Source of the DNA: Stenotrophomonas sp. UBA2124
GTDB taxonomy: Bacteria > Pseudomonadota > Gammaproteobacteria > Xanthomonadales > Xanthomonadaceae
Reading direction: 5' to 3'
Length of the DNA: 64,000 nucleotides
Assembly: GCA_002329155.1 (NCBI GenBank)
Contig: DCXY01000022.1
Span: 31,237-95,236 of the forward strand
Part shown: one piece after another, positions 34,889-45,334 of the stretch
Position numbering within the stretch: the first letter of the stretch is position 1
How the letters are laid out: every line of letters starts with the position of its first letter
Program-made: the position numbers and the translations under genes
Notes under the pieces: model-generated
Told to the model about the DNA's origin: nothing
Database searches by the model: none
Seen by the model: the letters and a program-made list of their open reading frames with translations, nothing else

Positions 34889-34979
34889 GTAGCCCGGGTA
34901 AGCGAAGCGCACCCGGGTTGGGGCTTTGCAGGGGGACTCCGGTTCCCCGGGTGCGCGCGTTGCGCTTACCCGGGCTACG
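34889..34979. repeat. Inverted pair of REP elements
   Basis: Forward half at 34889-34917 (GTAGCCCGGGTAAGCGAAGC...) and inverted half at about 34944-34978 (GCGCTTACCCGGGCTAC) across a ~27-bp spacer. It stands between convergent genes and could act as a bidirectional transcript end. Confidence 0.85.
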
Positions 34980-35028
34980 GGAATCAATTCAGATGCGCTG
35001 CGCACGCACGGAGGTAGGTGTTGCGGCG

Positions 35029-35904
35029 TTACCAGTCGATGGTGCCACGGATGACGGTCTGCACCTGGCCGCCCGACCAGACATCGCCCTGGGCATCGAT
35101 GCTCAGTTGGAGCAGTGCATCGTGGCCAACTTCGCGGCCCTGACTGGCGGTGTAGCGGCGCTCGTTGCCGGGCAAGGCGCCGCGCTCGTCCAGCCATGCG
35201 GCCAGTACCGCGTTGGCCGCGCCCGATGCCGCATCCTCGAAGCGGCGGCCATTGCCGACGAAGGCGCGCACGACCAGCTGGTAACCGTCGCCCTGCGCGC
35301 GTGCATAGGCGAACACGCCCATCGCGCCCGTGGCTTCGGCAAGGGTGGCGATGGCGTCCCAATCCGGTGCCAGTGCGCGCAGCGTGGCTTCATCGGCCAC
35401 TTCCACCACCCACCAGCGTCGGCCGCCGTCCATCAGTGCCGGCGGCAGGCTGCCCAGCGCCCAGCCGGCGATGGCGGGCTGCAGGCGCGGGTCGTCGGCG
35501 CTTATCACTTCGGCCACCGAGGCGCGTGGAGTGCGGATGGCGATGCTGCGCACGCCGTCGTGTTCGCTCACGCGCAGCGGCAGCTGGCCGGCGATTCCGT
35601 CCTGCACCAGCAGCCCATCCACCGGCGTGGCCAGCCCAAACTCAAGGGCCGCATGCGCGCTGCCGACGCTGGGGTGGCCGGCGAACGGCACTTCCTTCTG
35701 CGGCGCGAACATGCGGATGCCGTAGCTGGTGCCTGGCTGGGTGGGGGCGAAGAGGAAGGTGGTTTCCGGCAGCCGGGTCCAGCGTGCGATGGCCTGCATG
35801 GCGGCATCGTCCAGACCATCGGCATCGAGCACCACGGCGAGCGGGTTGCCGGTGCCGGGGCGCGGGGCGAACACATCCAATTGAAGGAAGCGGCGGGTGG
35901 TCAT
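35029..35904 (-). CDS. PhzF-family isomerase-like protein (downstream copy)
   Basis: A 291-aa PhzF-fold protein made of two similar halves. Start motif RRFLQLDVFAPRPGTGNPLAVVLDADGL; the active-site Glu region RLPETTFLFAPTQPG; later VPFAGHPSVGSAHAALEFG and FEDAASGAANAVLAAWL. A GGAG is six bases before the ATG at 35904. It stands 46 bp after a paralogue on the same strand. Real PhzF makes phenazine, but such copies occur without any phenazine genes, as here, and function is unknown. Confidence 0.9.
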   Translation of the reverse strand: MTTRRFLQLDVFAPRPGTGNPLAVVLDADGLDDAAMQAIARWTRLPETTFLFAPTQPGTSYGIRMFAPQKEVPFAGHPSVGSAHAALEFGLATPVDGLLVQDGIAGQLPLRVSEHDGVRSIAIRTPRASVAEVISADDPRLQPAIAGWALGSLPPALMDGGRRWWVVEVADEATLRALAPDWDAIATLAEATGAMGVFAYARAQGDGYQLVVRAFVGNGRRFEDAASGAANAVLAAWLDERGALPGNERRYTASQGREVGHDALLQLSIDAQGDVWSGGQVQTVIRGTIDW

Positions 35905-35950
35905 TTCAGTCTCCATGTGTGGGGTTGGCGCAGGAGAGGGAGGTTCGAGG

Positions 35951-36814
35951 TCACCAGTCGATCTGGCCGCTGATGACCTGCTGCACTTCGCCACCGATCC
36001 AGATATGGCCGTCGATATCGACCTGCACACGCACCTCGCCATTGCGGCCCAGTTCGCGGCCCTGGCTGGCGAGGTACTGCTCGCCCGGCTTGAGCCGGCC
36101 CTGTGCCAGCAGGTGCGCGGCCACCAGCGCGTTGGCGCTGCCTGTGACCGGGTCTTCATTGATGCCCACGCCGGGGGCGAAGGCGCGCACGACGTACTGG
36201 TAGCCCACGTCGGGGCGGTCGGCAGGCGCGAAAACGGCCAGCTTGCCGCGGCCGGGCAGGGCACCGATGGCGGCCAATTCCGGTTTGTAGCGGCGCAGCG
36301 CGGCCTCGCTGCTGGCCTCCAGCAGCCACCAGTCCGGGCCGTTGTTCCACAGTGCGGGCGTGCCGTGCTGCGGGTGGGCCAGCGAGGCAAGGCCATCGGG
36401 AAGCACCGGCGACGGCTGCTCACGGTGTTCGGCCCGGGGGCTGCGCACCTTGATCTGGCGGAACCAGCGCCCGCCCTGTACATGCACCGGCAGCAGGCCA
36501 GCGGCGCACTGCTGGAGCATGCGGCCCTCGTCATCGGGCGTGGCCAGGCCCAGTTCCACCGCGGCCCAGGCGGCACCGACGCTGGGGTGGCCGGCGAAGG
36601 GCAGTTCCCCCTTCGGGGTGAAGATGCGGATGTGGTAGCTGGCGCCATCGTCCGGCGGCAGGAAGAAGATGGTCTCGGACAGGTTCAGCCATGCCGCGAT
36701 GGCCTGCATGCCCTCGCTGTCCAGCCCCTCGCAGTCCACCACCACGCCCAGCGGGTTGCCGGCCCCGGCACGGGCGGAGAACACATCCAATTGCAGGTAA
36801 CGGCGTGAGGTCAT
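35951..36814 (-). CDS. PhzF-family isomerase-like protein (upstream copy)
   Basis: A 287-aa paralogue of the next gene: RRYLQLDVFSARAGAGNPLGVVVDCEGL, NLSETIFFLPPDDG with the expected catalytic Glu, LPFAGHPSVGAAWAAVELG and NEDPVTGSANALVAAHLL. The closing Q-V-I-x-G-x-I-D-W is shared by both. The clear similarity and adjacency show a tandem duplication that has diverged. Confidence 0.9.
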   Translation of the reverse strand: MTSRRYLQLDVFSARAGAGNPLGVVVDCEGLDSEGMQAIAAWLNLSETIFFLPPDDGASYHIRIFTPKGELPFAGHPSVGAAWAAVELGLATPDDEGRMLQQCAAGLLPVHVQGGRWFRQIKVRSPRAEHREQPSPVLPDGLASLAHPQHGTPALWNNGPDWWLLEASSEAALRRYKPELAAIGALPGRGKLAVFAPADRPDVGYQYVVRAFAPGVGINEDPVTGSANALVAAHLLAQGRLKPGEQYLASQGRELGRNGEVRVQVDIDGHIWIGGEVQQVISGQIDW

Positions 36815-36946
36815 GGGCGTGGGGGTATTCCGGAAGACGGGTCAGCTTAGGGAAGTGGGGGGATTGCGGGAAGGGTTTGGGGGAGCAGCGCAGGCGCGGG
36901 AGGCCACCGGGCGAAGGTGCAGAGGCGAAAAGCGAAGGGCAGAAGA

Positions 36947-37078
36947 GCGATTTCCGCCTGCGCGGGAATGACGAGTTCAGGCTTGGGGTCGTCTTTGCCG
37001 GGAAATGGCCGTGAAGATGGCTGCCGGCACGCAACCGCAGTGAGGGGGAACCGTCATTCCCGCGCAGGCCGGAATCGC
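36947..37078. repeat. Inverted-repeat element with GGGAATGACG arms
   Basis: Arm 1 (36947-36973, GCGATTTCCGCCTGCGCGGG then AATGACG) and arm 2 (37052-37078) are near-perfect reverse complements across ~78 bp. CGTCATTCCCGCG repeats of this kind are common in xanthomonads. The gap 36815-37334 otherwise shows no gene and no riboswitch I can recognise ahead of the lysine gene. Confidence 0.75.
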
Positions 37079-37334
37079 TCCTGCTCTGGTTCTTCGCCTT
37101 GGCCGCCGCTTTCACCCGCCAACTCCCGCCTCAAACACCCCAGTACACCGGTTTCCCATCTGCCCCGGCAAAGGAGACGGCCCCCGCGCAATCGCAGCTG
37201 CCACGTTCCGCGCCCGGCAGGTCGGGATGGTATCGGCGGTAATCAGCCGTCCTGCCATGTTCTGGCTTGGCTTAGAATCGGAGGTTCCGCCCGCATCGCC
37301 GGGTCTTTCCCCCAATAGTGACCCCCCAAAGCCA

Positions 37335-39944
37335 ATGTCCGCTTCCCCAAACGCAGATCGCTGGATCGTCCTCAAGTTCGGTGGCACCTCGGTGTCCCGT
37401 CGGCATCGTTGGAACACGATCGGGGAACTGGCGAAAAAACGTGCGGAAGAGACCGGGGGCAGGGTATTGGTGGTGGTGTCGGCGCTGTCCGGCGTCACCA
37501 ATGAACTGACCGCCATCGCCGACGGCGCGGCCGACAGCCGCGAGCGTGTGGCCGCACTGGTCAGCCGCCATCATGAATTCCTCACCGAACTGGAGCTGGG
37601 CCAGGACGTGCTGGCCACGCATCTGGCCTCGCTGCAGGCGCTGCTGGACGACCCGCGCGCTGCCAGCCGTTCGCTGGACTGGCAGGCCGAAGTGCTGGGC
37701 CATGGCGAACTGCTGTCCTCCACGCTGGGCGCGGCCTACCTGCGCAGCAACGGACTGGATTTCGGCTGGATGGATGCGCGTGAGTGGCTGCAGGCGCAGC
37801 CGCCGGCGCCCAACCAGAGCGCATGGTCGCAGCGTCTGTCGGTGAACTGCCAATGGCAGGGCGCACCTGATTTCCACCAGCGTTTTTCGGCGCAGCCCAC
37901 GCGCATGCTGATCAGCCAGGGCTTCATCGCCCGCCATGGCGACGGTGGCACCGCCATTCTGGGGCGTGGTGGTTCGGATACCTCCGCCGCGTATTTCGGT
38001 GCGCTGCTCGGTGCCAGCCGCGTGGAAATCTGGACCGATGTGCCGGGCATGTTCAGCGCCAATCCGAAGGACGTGCCCGACGCACGCCTGCTCACCCGGC
38101 TGGATTATTACGAAGCGCAGGAAATCGCCACCACCGGTGCCAAGGTGCTGCACCCGCGCTCGATCAAGCCCTGCCGCGATGCCGGCGTGCCCATGGCCAT
38201 CCTCGACACCGAGCGCCCGCACATGCCGGGCACCAGCATCGACGGCAATGCCGCGCCGGTGGCGGGCGTGAAGGCCATCAGCCGCCGCAACGGCATCGTG
38301 CTGGTGTCGATGGAAGGCATCGGCATGTGGCAGCAGGTGGGCTTCCTGGCCGACGTGTTCAATCTGTTCAAGAAGCACGGGCTGTCGGTGGACCTGATCG
38401 GTTCGGCCGAAACCAACGTCACCGTATCGCTGGACCCCTCCGAAAACCTGGTCAACACCGACGTGCTGGCCGCGCTGTCGGCGGACCTGTCGGAAATCTG
38501 CAAGGTGAAGGTGATCGTGCCGTGCGCGGCCATCACCCTGGTCGGGCGTGGCATGCGCTCGCTGCTGTACAAGCTCTCCGACGTGTGGGCCACGTTCGGC
38601 AAGGAGCGCGTGCACATGATTTCGCAGTCGTCCAATGACCTGAACCTGACCTTCGTCATCGACGAGGCCGATGCCGATGGCCTGCTTCCCATCCTGCATG
38701 ACGAGCTGATCGACAGTGGCGCCATGCCGGTGTACGAGGAGCATGTGTTCGGCCCGCGCTGGCGCGAGATCATCGGCAGCGTGCGCCCACGGCAGACGCC
38801 GTGGTGGCGCGCACCAGCGCAGCGCGAGCAGTTGCTGTCGCTTGCCGCACAGGGCACGCCCACCTATGCCTATCACCTGCCGACGGTGCGTGAGCGCGCG
38901 CGTCAGTTGAAGGCCATCGCCGCCGTTGACCGTCGCTACTACGCGATCAAGGCCAACTCGCATCCGGCCATTCTGCGTACGCTCGCAGAGGAAGGTTTCG
39001 GCCTGGAGTGTGTGTCGCAGGGTGAGGTTGAGCATGTGTTCGCCTCGGTGCCCGGCCTGGCGCCGGAGCGCGTGCTGTTCACACCCAGCTTCGCGCCCAT
39101 CGGCGAGTACGAGGCCGCGCTGGCGCGTGGCATCAACGTCACCGTGGACAACGTGGAGCTGCTGCGCCGCTGGCCGGAGGTGTTCCGCAACCGCAGCCTG
39201 TGGCTGCGCATCGACCTGGGCCATGGCGACGGTCATCACCAGAAGGTCAACACCGGCGGCAAGGATGCGAAATTCGGCCTGTCGGCGCTGCGCGTGGACG
39301 AGTTCATCGAGGTGGCGCGTGCGTTGAACATCCGCATCACCGGCCTGCATGCGCACCTGGGCAGCGGCATCGAGAACAGCAGCCACTGGCAGCAGATGGT
39401 GGACGAGATGGCCGGGTTCGCACGCCGCATCGGCAGCGTGGAAATCCTTGATATCGGCGGTGGCCTGCCGGTGCCGTACAGCGATGACGACGAGCCGTTC
39501 GATCTGGAGGCCTGGGCCGTGGGCCTGGCCGAGATCAAGGCCGTGCACCCGGCGTTCCAGCTGGCGATCGAGCCGGGCCGCTTCATGGTGGCCGAGGCCG
39601 GCGTGCTGCTCACCCATGCATCGCAGGTGGTGGAGAAGGACGGCGTGCGCCGCGTGGGGCTGGATGCCGGCATGAACGCATTGCTGCGCCCGGCGCTGTA
39701 TGACGCCTGGCACGACATCGCCAACCTCAGCCGCCTGGACGACACGCGCGATGTTGATTTCAGCGTGGTCGGCCCGATCTGTGAATCCAGCGACGTGTTC
39801 GCGCAGCGGGTGAAGCTGCCGTCCACCACCACGCCGGGCGATGTGATGCTGATCGCCGATACCGGCGCCTATGGCTTCAGCATGGCCAGCACCTACAACC
39901 AGCGCGCACTGCCGCGCGAGGAGATCATCGACGATGTGCGCTGA
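37335..39944 (+). CDS. Bifunctional aspartate kinase / diaminopimelate decarboxylase
   Basis: An 869-aa fusion catalysing the first and last steps of lysine synthesis. Residues ~10-300 are the aspartate kinase (KFGGTSVSRRH, GRGGSDTSAAYFGALLGA), residues ~310-460 ACT regulatory domains (VSMEGIGMWQQVGFLADVF, SQSSNDLNLTFVID), and residues ~510-869 a PLP-dependent decarboxylase (PLP lysine K539 in YYAIKANSHP, HLGSGIENSSHW, DIGGGLPVPYS, EPGRFMVAEAG). This gene fusion is typical of Xanthomonas, Xylella and Stenotrophomonas. Feedback control by lysine through the ACT domains is expected. I took the ATG at 37335, just ahead of the kinase. Confidence 0.95.
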   Translation: MSASPNADRWIVLKFGGTSVSRRHRWNTIGELAKKRAEETGGRVLVVVSALSGVTNELTAIADGAADSRERVAALVSRHHEFLTELELGQDVLATHLASLQALLDDPRAASRSLDWQAEVLGHGELLSSTLGAAYLRSNGLDFGWMDAREWLQAQPPAPNQSAWSQRLSVNCQWQGAPDFHQRFSAQPTRMLISQGFIARHGDGGTAILGRGGSDTSAAYFGALLGASRVEIWTDVPGMFSANPKDVPDARLLTRLDYYEAQEIATTGAKVLHPRSIKPCRDAGVPMAILDTERPHMPGTSIDGNAAPVAGVKAISRRNGIVLVSMEGIGMWQQVGFLADVFNLFKKHGLSVDLIGSAETNVTVSLDPSENLVNTDVLAALSADLSEICKVKVIVPCAAITLVGRGMRSLLYKLSDVWATFGKERVHMISQSSNDLNLTFVIDEADADGLLPILHDELIDSGAMPVYEEHVFGPRWREIIGSVRPRQTPWWRAPAQREQLLSLAAQGTPTYAYHLPTVRERARQLKAIAAVDRRYYAIKANSHPAILRTLAEEGFGLECVSQGEVEHVFASVPGLAPERVLFTPSFAPIGEYEAALARGINVTVDNVELLRRWPEVFRNRSLWLRIDLGHGDGHHQKVNTGGKDAKFGLSALRVDEFIEVARALNIRITGLHAHLGSGIENSSHWQQMVDEMAGFARRIGSVEILDIGGGLPVPYSDDDEPFDLEAWAVGLAEIKAVHPAFQLAIEPGRFMVAEAGVLLTHASQVVEKDGVRRVGLDAGMNALLRPALYDAWHDIANLSRLDDTRDVDFSVVGPICESSDVFAQRVKLPSTTTPGDVMLIADTGAYGFSMASTYNQRALPREEIIDDVR

Positions 39945-40022
39945 TCTTCGTTCCACCCACGAACTTTTGCCGTCCCGTTGCACCACCGGGTGCAAACGGT
40001 CTGTTTGATCTGCGGATACGCC

Positions 40023-41361
<1,339 letters not shown>

Positions 41362-41381
<20 letters not shown>

Positions 41382-42768
41382 GGGCAAGCGCGTTGCGTTG
41401 TGGGGCTGGGGCCGTGAGGGCCGCGCAGCTTTTCATGCACTGCGCACGCAGCTGCCCGATCTGCCGCTGACGCTGTTCTGCCCCGAGTCCGAAGCCGACG
41501 CCGCACGCGCGGAAACCACAGGCACGCTGCAGGTGGAAAGCACGGTCACCGGTGAAGCACTGTCGCGTTTCGACGTGGTGGTGAAGTCGCCGGGCATCAG
41601 CCCCTACAAGCCCGAGGCCGTGCAGGCACAGGTACAGGGCACGCAGTTCATCGGCGGCACCTCGCTGTGGTTCAGCGAGCACGCACAGGCCAATGGCAGC
41701 CTGCCGGACACGGTGTGCGTGACCGGCACCAAGGGCAAGAGCACCACAACTTCGCTGCTGGCGCACCTGCTGCGCGCGGCCGGGCACCGCACCGGCCTGG
41801 CCGGCAACATCGGCCTGCCGCTGCTGGAAGTGCTGGCGCCGCAACCGGCACCGGAATACTGGGCGGTGGAACTGTCCAGCTACCAGACGGGTGAAGTGGC
41901 ACGCAGCGGCGCACGTCCTGACGTGGCCATCGTGCTGAACATCTTTCCCGAACATCTGGACTGGCACGGCAGCGAGCAGCGTTACATCGACGACAAGCTC
42001 GCGCTGGTGAGCGCAGGTCACCCGCGTGTGGCAGTGCTCAATGCCGCCGATGCGCACCTGCGTGCGTTGCAGCTGCCGCACAGCGAGATCGTCTGGTTCA
42101 ACCAGCCCCACGGTTGGCACATGGTGGGCGAGGTGGTTCACCGTGGCAGCCAGCCGGTGTTCGATACATCGAACACACCGCTGCCGGGGCGGCACAATCG
42201 CGGCAACCTGTGCGCGGTGCTGGCGGCGCTGGAGGCGATGGGGCTGGATGCGGTGGCGTTGGCGCCTGCCGTGCAGAGCTTCCGTCCACTGCCCAACCGC
42301 CTGCAGCTGCTGGGCGAGCGTGACGGCCTGCGCTGGGTCAACGATTCCATCAGCACCACGCCGCATGCCTCGCTGGCGGCACTGGACTGCTTCGCCGGCC
42401 AGCGCATCGCGCTGCTCGTGGGCGGCCACGACCGTGGCGTGGACTGGCAGGATTTCGCCGAGCACATGCGCAGCAACGCACCGGTCGAAATCGTGACCAT
42501 GGGTGCCAACGGTCCCCGCATCAACGCATTGCTGCAGCCGCTGGCCGAGGCCGGTGGTTTTGGATTGCACGCCGCGGGCGATCTGCCGCACGCGGTGGAA
42601 TTGGCACGCGCCGCACTTGGCGGGCTGGGCGGCGTGGTGCTGCTGTCACCCGGCGCGCCGAGTTTCGGTGCCTACCGTGACTACGTGGCCCGTGGCCGCC
42701 ACTTCGCCGAACTGGCAGGCTTCGACCCGGACAGCATCAGCGCCATTCCCGGCCTGGGCGTGAGCTGA
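41362..42768 (+). CDS. murD2: UDP-MurNAc-L-Ala:L-Glu ligase MurD2
   Basis: A 468-aa Mur ligase that adds L-Glu, not D-Glu, to UDP-MurNAc-L-Ala. The P-loop is GTKGKST (122-128), the following GNIGLPLLE and ELSSYQTGE are shared by MurD enzymes, and NIFPEHLDWHGS carries a metal/ATP-contact set. The GTG start at 41362 has GGAG eight bases before it and lies inside murL. Next to MurL it supplies the pair needed to make the D-Glu residue. Whether a normal murI/murD also exists cannot be seen here. Confidence 0.9.
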
Positions 42769-42790
42769 AGCCCACAGCGCTGCACCTGAA

Positions 42791-42944
42791 AGCCCCTCTC
42801 CCGCAAGCGGGAGAGGGGTTGGGGTGAGGGCAGAGGCAGCGTGCGCGAACGCACCATGCAACGCGGATTAAGATCAAAGCCTGCGGTTCGCCATTCGCTT
42901 CGTCCTGCAGACTCCCGGGTGCGCTCACGCTTACCCGGGCTACA
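42791..42944. repeat. CCTCTCCCGC palindrome and inverted REP half
   Basis: A palindrome of the CCCCTCTCCCGC / GCGGGAGAGGGG family lies at 42791-42830 and an inverted REP half (TTACCCGGGCTAC) at 42912-42944. No gene in the gap 42769-43032. Confidence 0.8.
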
Positions 42945-43032
42945 AGGGCCCCGCGAACTGAATCGGCAAAGCCCTTTACCCCTGCAACAAACCCGACCTA
43001 GACTCGGGCCATTCCCACAAGCGGAGTGGTCC

Positions 43033-43830
43033 ATGCGCGCAGCTCGACAGTGGCGGTTGGCGGTGATGGCGGCATCCCTCGCGTTGGCGATGCCGGCGCT
43101 GGCGAAGATGCAGCAGCGCCCGGTGGAATGGCAGCTCGATGGCACCACCTACAGCGGCGTGCTGGTCTACGACGACGATGAGGATGACAGTCGCCCCGGG
43201 GTGGTGATGGTGCCCAACTGGAGCGGCGTCAACGCTTCCGCCGTCGAAAAGGCCAAGCAGATTGCCGGCGACGATTACGTGGTGCTGGTGGCCGATGTCT
43301 ATGGCAAGCAGCTGCGACCGAAGAACAACGACGAAGCGGGAGCGGCGTCCAAGCCGCTGCGCGAGGACCGTGCCGTGCTGCGTGCGCGCGCCTCTGCCGC
43401 GCTGGAGGCGCTGAAGGGGCAAGTGGCGTCCGCACCGCTGGATGCCACCCGCATCGCGGCGGTGGGCTTCTGCTTTGGTGGCACCACCGTGCTGGAAATG
43501 GCGCGCGCAGGCATGCCGCTGGCTGGCGTGGTGAGCCTGCACGGTGGCCTTTCGACGCCCAGCCCTGCGGCAGCCGGTAGCGGCAAAGTACCGATGATGG
43601 TACTCAACGGTGCCGCCGACCGGGGCGTGAGCGCGGAGGACATCGCTGCCTTCGGCAAGGAAATGGATGGCGCGAACGCGGATTGGCAGTTCGTCAATTT
43701 CAGCGGCGCGGTGCATTGTTTCGCCGAGACGGACGCCAACAGCCCGCCGGGCTGCAAGTACGACCCGCGTGCGGCCAAGCGCGCGTGGAAGATGATGGAC
43801 AATTTCCTGGAAGAACGCTTGGGCGATTGA
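43033..43830 (+). CDS. Exported dienelactone hydrolase family protein
   Basis: A 265-aa alpha/beta-hydrolase with a signal peptide (1-24). Catalytic triad: C147 (GFCFGG nucleophile elbow), D196 (GAADRG) and H228 (GAVHCFAE), the usual Cys-Asp-His of dienelactone hydrolases. Exported members of this family have unknown substrates. The ATG at 43033 has GCGGAG seven bases upstream; a longer frame upstream is partly REP translation. Confidence 0.88.
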   Translation: MRAARQWRLAVMAASLALAMPALAKMQQRPVEWQLDGTTYSGVLVYDDDEDDSRPGVVMVPNWSGVNASAVEKAKQIAGDDYVVLVADVYGKQLRPKNNDEAGAASKPLREDRAVLRARASAALEALKGQVASAPLDATRIAAVGFCFGGTTVLEMARAGMPLAGVVSLHGGLSTPSPAAAGSGKVPMMVLNGAADRGVSAEDIAAFGKEMDGANADWQFVNFSGAVHCFAETDANSPPGCKYDPRAAKRAWKMMDNFLEERLGD

Positions 43831-43839
43831 TTCGCCCAC

Positions 43840-43862
43840 GTAGCGCCGAGCCATGCTCGGCG
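43840..43862. repeat. SMAG-like GTAG hairpin
   Basis: GTAGCGCCGAGCCATGCTCG followed by GCG forms a GTAG plus short palindrome (CCGAGCCATGCTCGG), the pattern of Stenotrophomonas maltophilia SMAG repeats. A second, weaker palindrome (AGCGCAGCAGGGCTGCGCT) follows at about 43882-43900. Confidence 0.65.
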
Positions 43863-43902
43863 GTGGCTTTGCCGGGAAGTCCCAGCGCAGCAGGGCTGCG
43901 CT

Positions 43903-44154
43903 CTACGGGTTGGCGTTTGCGCGCGCCGCCTCGATGGCACCATTGATTGCGGCGCGCGCCTGCGGGCTGTTGCGCCAGCAGCTGCTGCCCAGCATGGCCG
44001 AGGCCTGCGCCTGGATGTCCTCGGCCTGCGCCTGCGCCAGTTGCACCAGACTGGAAAAGCCCAGCTCCTCCAGCCGCGCCACCACAGTGGCGCCGACTCC
44101 CTTCACCGCCAGCAGCACGGCACGCTCCTCGTCATTGAAGCGCGCCAGTGTCAT
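43903..44154 (-). CDS. Small helix-hairpin-helix protein
   Basis: An 83-aa protein with a helix-hairpin-helix-like core (VKGVGATVVARLEELGFSSLVQLAQAQAEDI), as in small DUF4332/pathogenicity-type HhH proteins. One Cys (C59). It starts three bases after the ispB stop, so the two are co-transcribed. Probably binds nucleic acid, but no more can be said. Confidence 0.75.
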   Translation of the reverse strand: MTLARFNDEERAVLLAVKGVGATVVARLEELGFSSLVQLAQAQAEDIQAQASAMLGSSCWRNSPQARAAINGAIEAARANANP

Positions 44155-44157
44155 GGC

Positions 44158-45156
44158 TCAGTGGCTGCGCTCGATGGCGTAGCGGGCCAGACCGCGCAGG
44201 GCGGCAACCGCATCGCTTTCAGGCAGGCCTTCCAGCGCCTGCTCAGCCAGATCGGCGTACTCCATCGCCCGCCTGCGGCTGTAGTCCAGGCCGCCCGTGG
44301 CGTGGATGGCAGCCAGCACTTCCGGCATGGCATCGGCGTCGCCGTTCTGCACGATCTCGCGCAGGCGCTGGCGGGTGGCCTCGTCCGAATGGGCCATGGC
44401 ATGGATCAGCGGCAGCGTCGCCTTGCCTTCGGCCAGGTCGTCACCCAGGTTCTTGCCCAGCTCGTCGGCATTGGCCGAATAGTCCAGCACGTCATCGGCA
44501 ATCTGGAAGGCGTAGCCCAGGTGCATGCCGTAGTCGAACAGCTGCTGCTGCACCGCCTCGCCCGCACCGCTGGCCAGTGCGCCGAGGCGTGTGCCTGCAG
44601 CGAACAGCACGGCGGTCTTGCGCTCGATCACGCGCAGGTAGGCCGCTTCGTCGGTGTCCGGGTTGTGTACGTGCAGCAACTGCAGCACCTCGCCTTCGGC
44701 GATGCGGTTGGTGGTGTCGGCCAGGATGCGCATGACCGGCATGCGGTCCAGCTCCACCATCAGCTGGAAGCTGCGCGAGTACAGGAAATCACCCACCAGC
44801 ACGCTCGGGGCATTGCCCCACAGCGCATTGGCGGTGCTGCGGCCACGGCGCAGGTCCGATTCGTCCACCACGTCGTCATGCAGCAGGGTGGAGGTGTGGA
44901 TGAACTCGATGATCGCCGCCAGCTGGTGGTGCTCGGGGCCACCGCCACCGGCCGCGTGGCCGGCCAGCATCACCAGCATCGGGCGCAGGCGCTTGCCGCC
45001 GGCGGAAATGATGTGGTCGGCAATCTGGTTGATCAGGACCACGTCCGAGGACAGGCGGTGGCGGATCAGGGCATCGACGGCGGCCATGTCCGGTGCGGCG
45101 AGGGTCTGGATGGCAGGCAGGCCCAGTGCGGGGCGGAGGTCTTCGGCGAGGCTCAT
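44158..45156 (-). CDS. ispB: Octaprenyl diphosphate synthase
   Basis: A 332-aa all-alpha trans-prenyltransferase that builds the polyprenyl tail of ubiquinone. The first Asp-rich motif is DDVVD (D94, D95, D98) and the second DDVLD (D221, D222, D225); GGKRLRP at 53-59 binds substrate. Both motifs and length match IspB. Promoter region faces the alpha-glucosidase gene. Confidence 0.92.
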   Translation of the reverse strand: MSLAEDLRPALGLPAIQTLAAPDMAAVDALIRHRLSSDVVLINQIADHIISAGGKRLRPMLVMLAGHAAGGGGPEHHQLAAIIEFIHTSTLLHDDVVDESDLRRGRSTANALWGNAPSVLVGDFLYSRSFQLMVELDRMPVMRILADTTNRIAEGEVLQLLHVHNPDTDEAAYLRVIERKTAVLFAAGTRLGALASGAGEAVQQQLFDYGMHLGYAFQIADDVLDYSANADELGKNLGDDLAEGKATLPLIHAMAHSDEATRQRLREIVQNGDADAMPEVLAAIHATGGLDYSRRRAMEYADLAEQALEGLPESDAVAALRGLARYAIERSH

Positions 45157-45230
45157 ACGGTTGCTTCTGGGGGTACCGGGCGATTATAGGCGGTGTGGGC
45201 GCCGGGGGGCCGCAAACGCTTACGGGGCGG

Positions 45231-45244
45231 TGAATACGTATGCA
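45231..45244 (+). promoter_or_regulatory. LacI-family operator upstream of alpha-glucosidase
   Basis: TGAATACGTATGCA, a near-palindrome centred on TACGTA, is identical to the sites at 50853 and 53203. It stands about 90 bp ahead of the alpha-glucosidase start. Confidence 0.82.
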
Positions 45245-45334
45245 CAAAACGCCACCGGCAAAGGCCCGACGCTAAGCTGGCCGGCATACGTTACATGGCC
45301 TCTTTGGGGCCTTTGAGGCCCGGAGGGGGCGTTG

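Noticed and set aside
37080..37334. Lysine riboswitch upstream of the lysine gene
   Set aside because: I could not find the conserved L-box core or a terminator fold here.
43903..43945. hhH gene end as a REP artefact like hutD
   Set aside because: The GTAG hairpin ends before the stop codon region and the protein's last residues (ARANANP) show no repeat translation.
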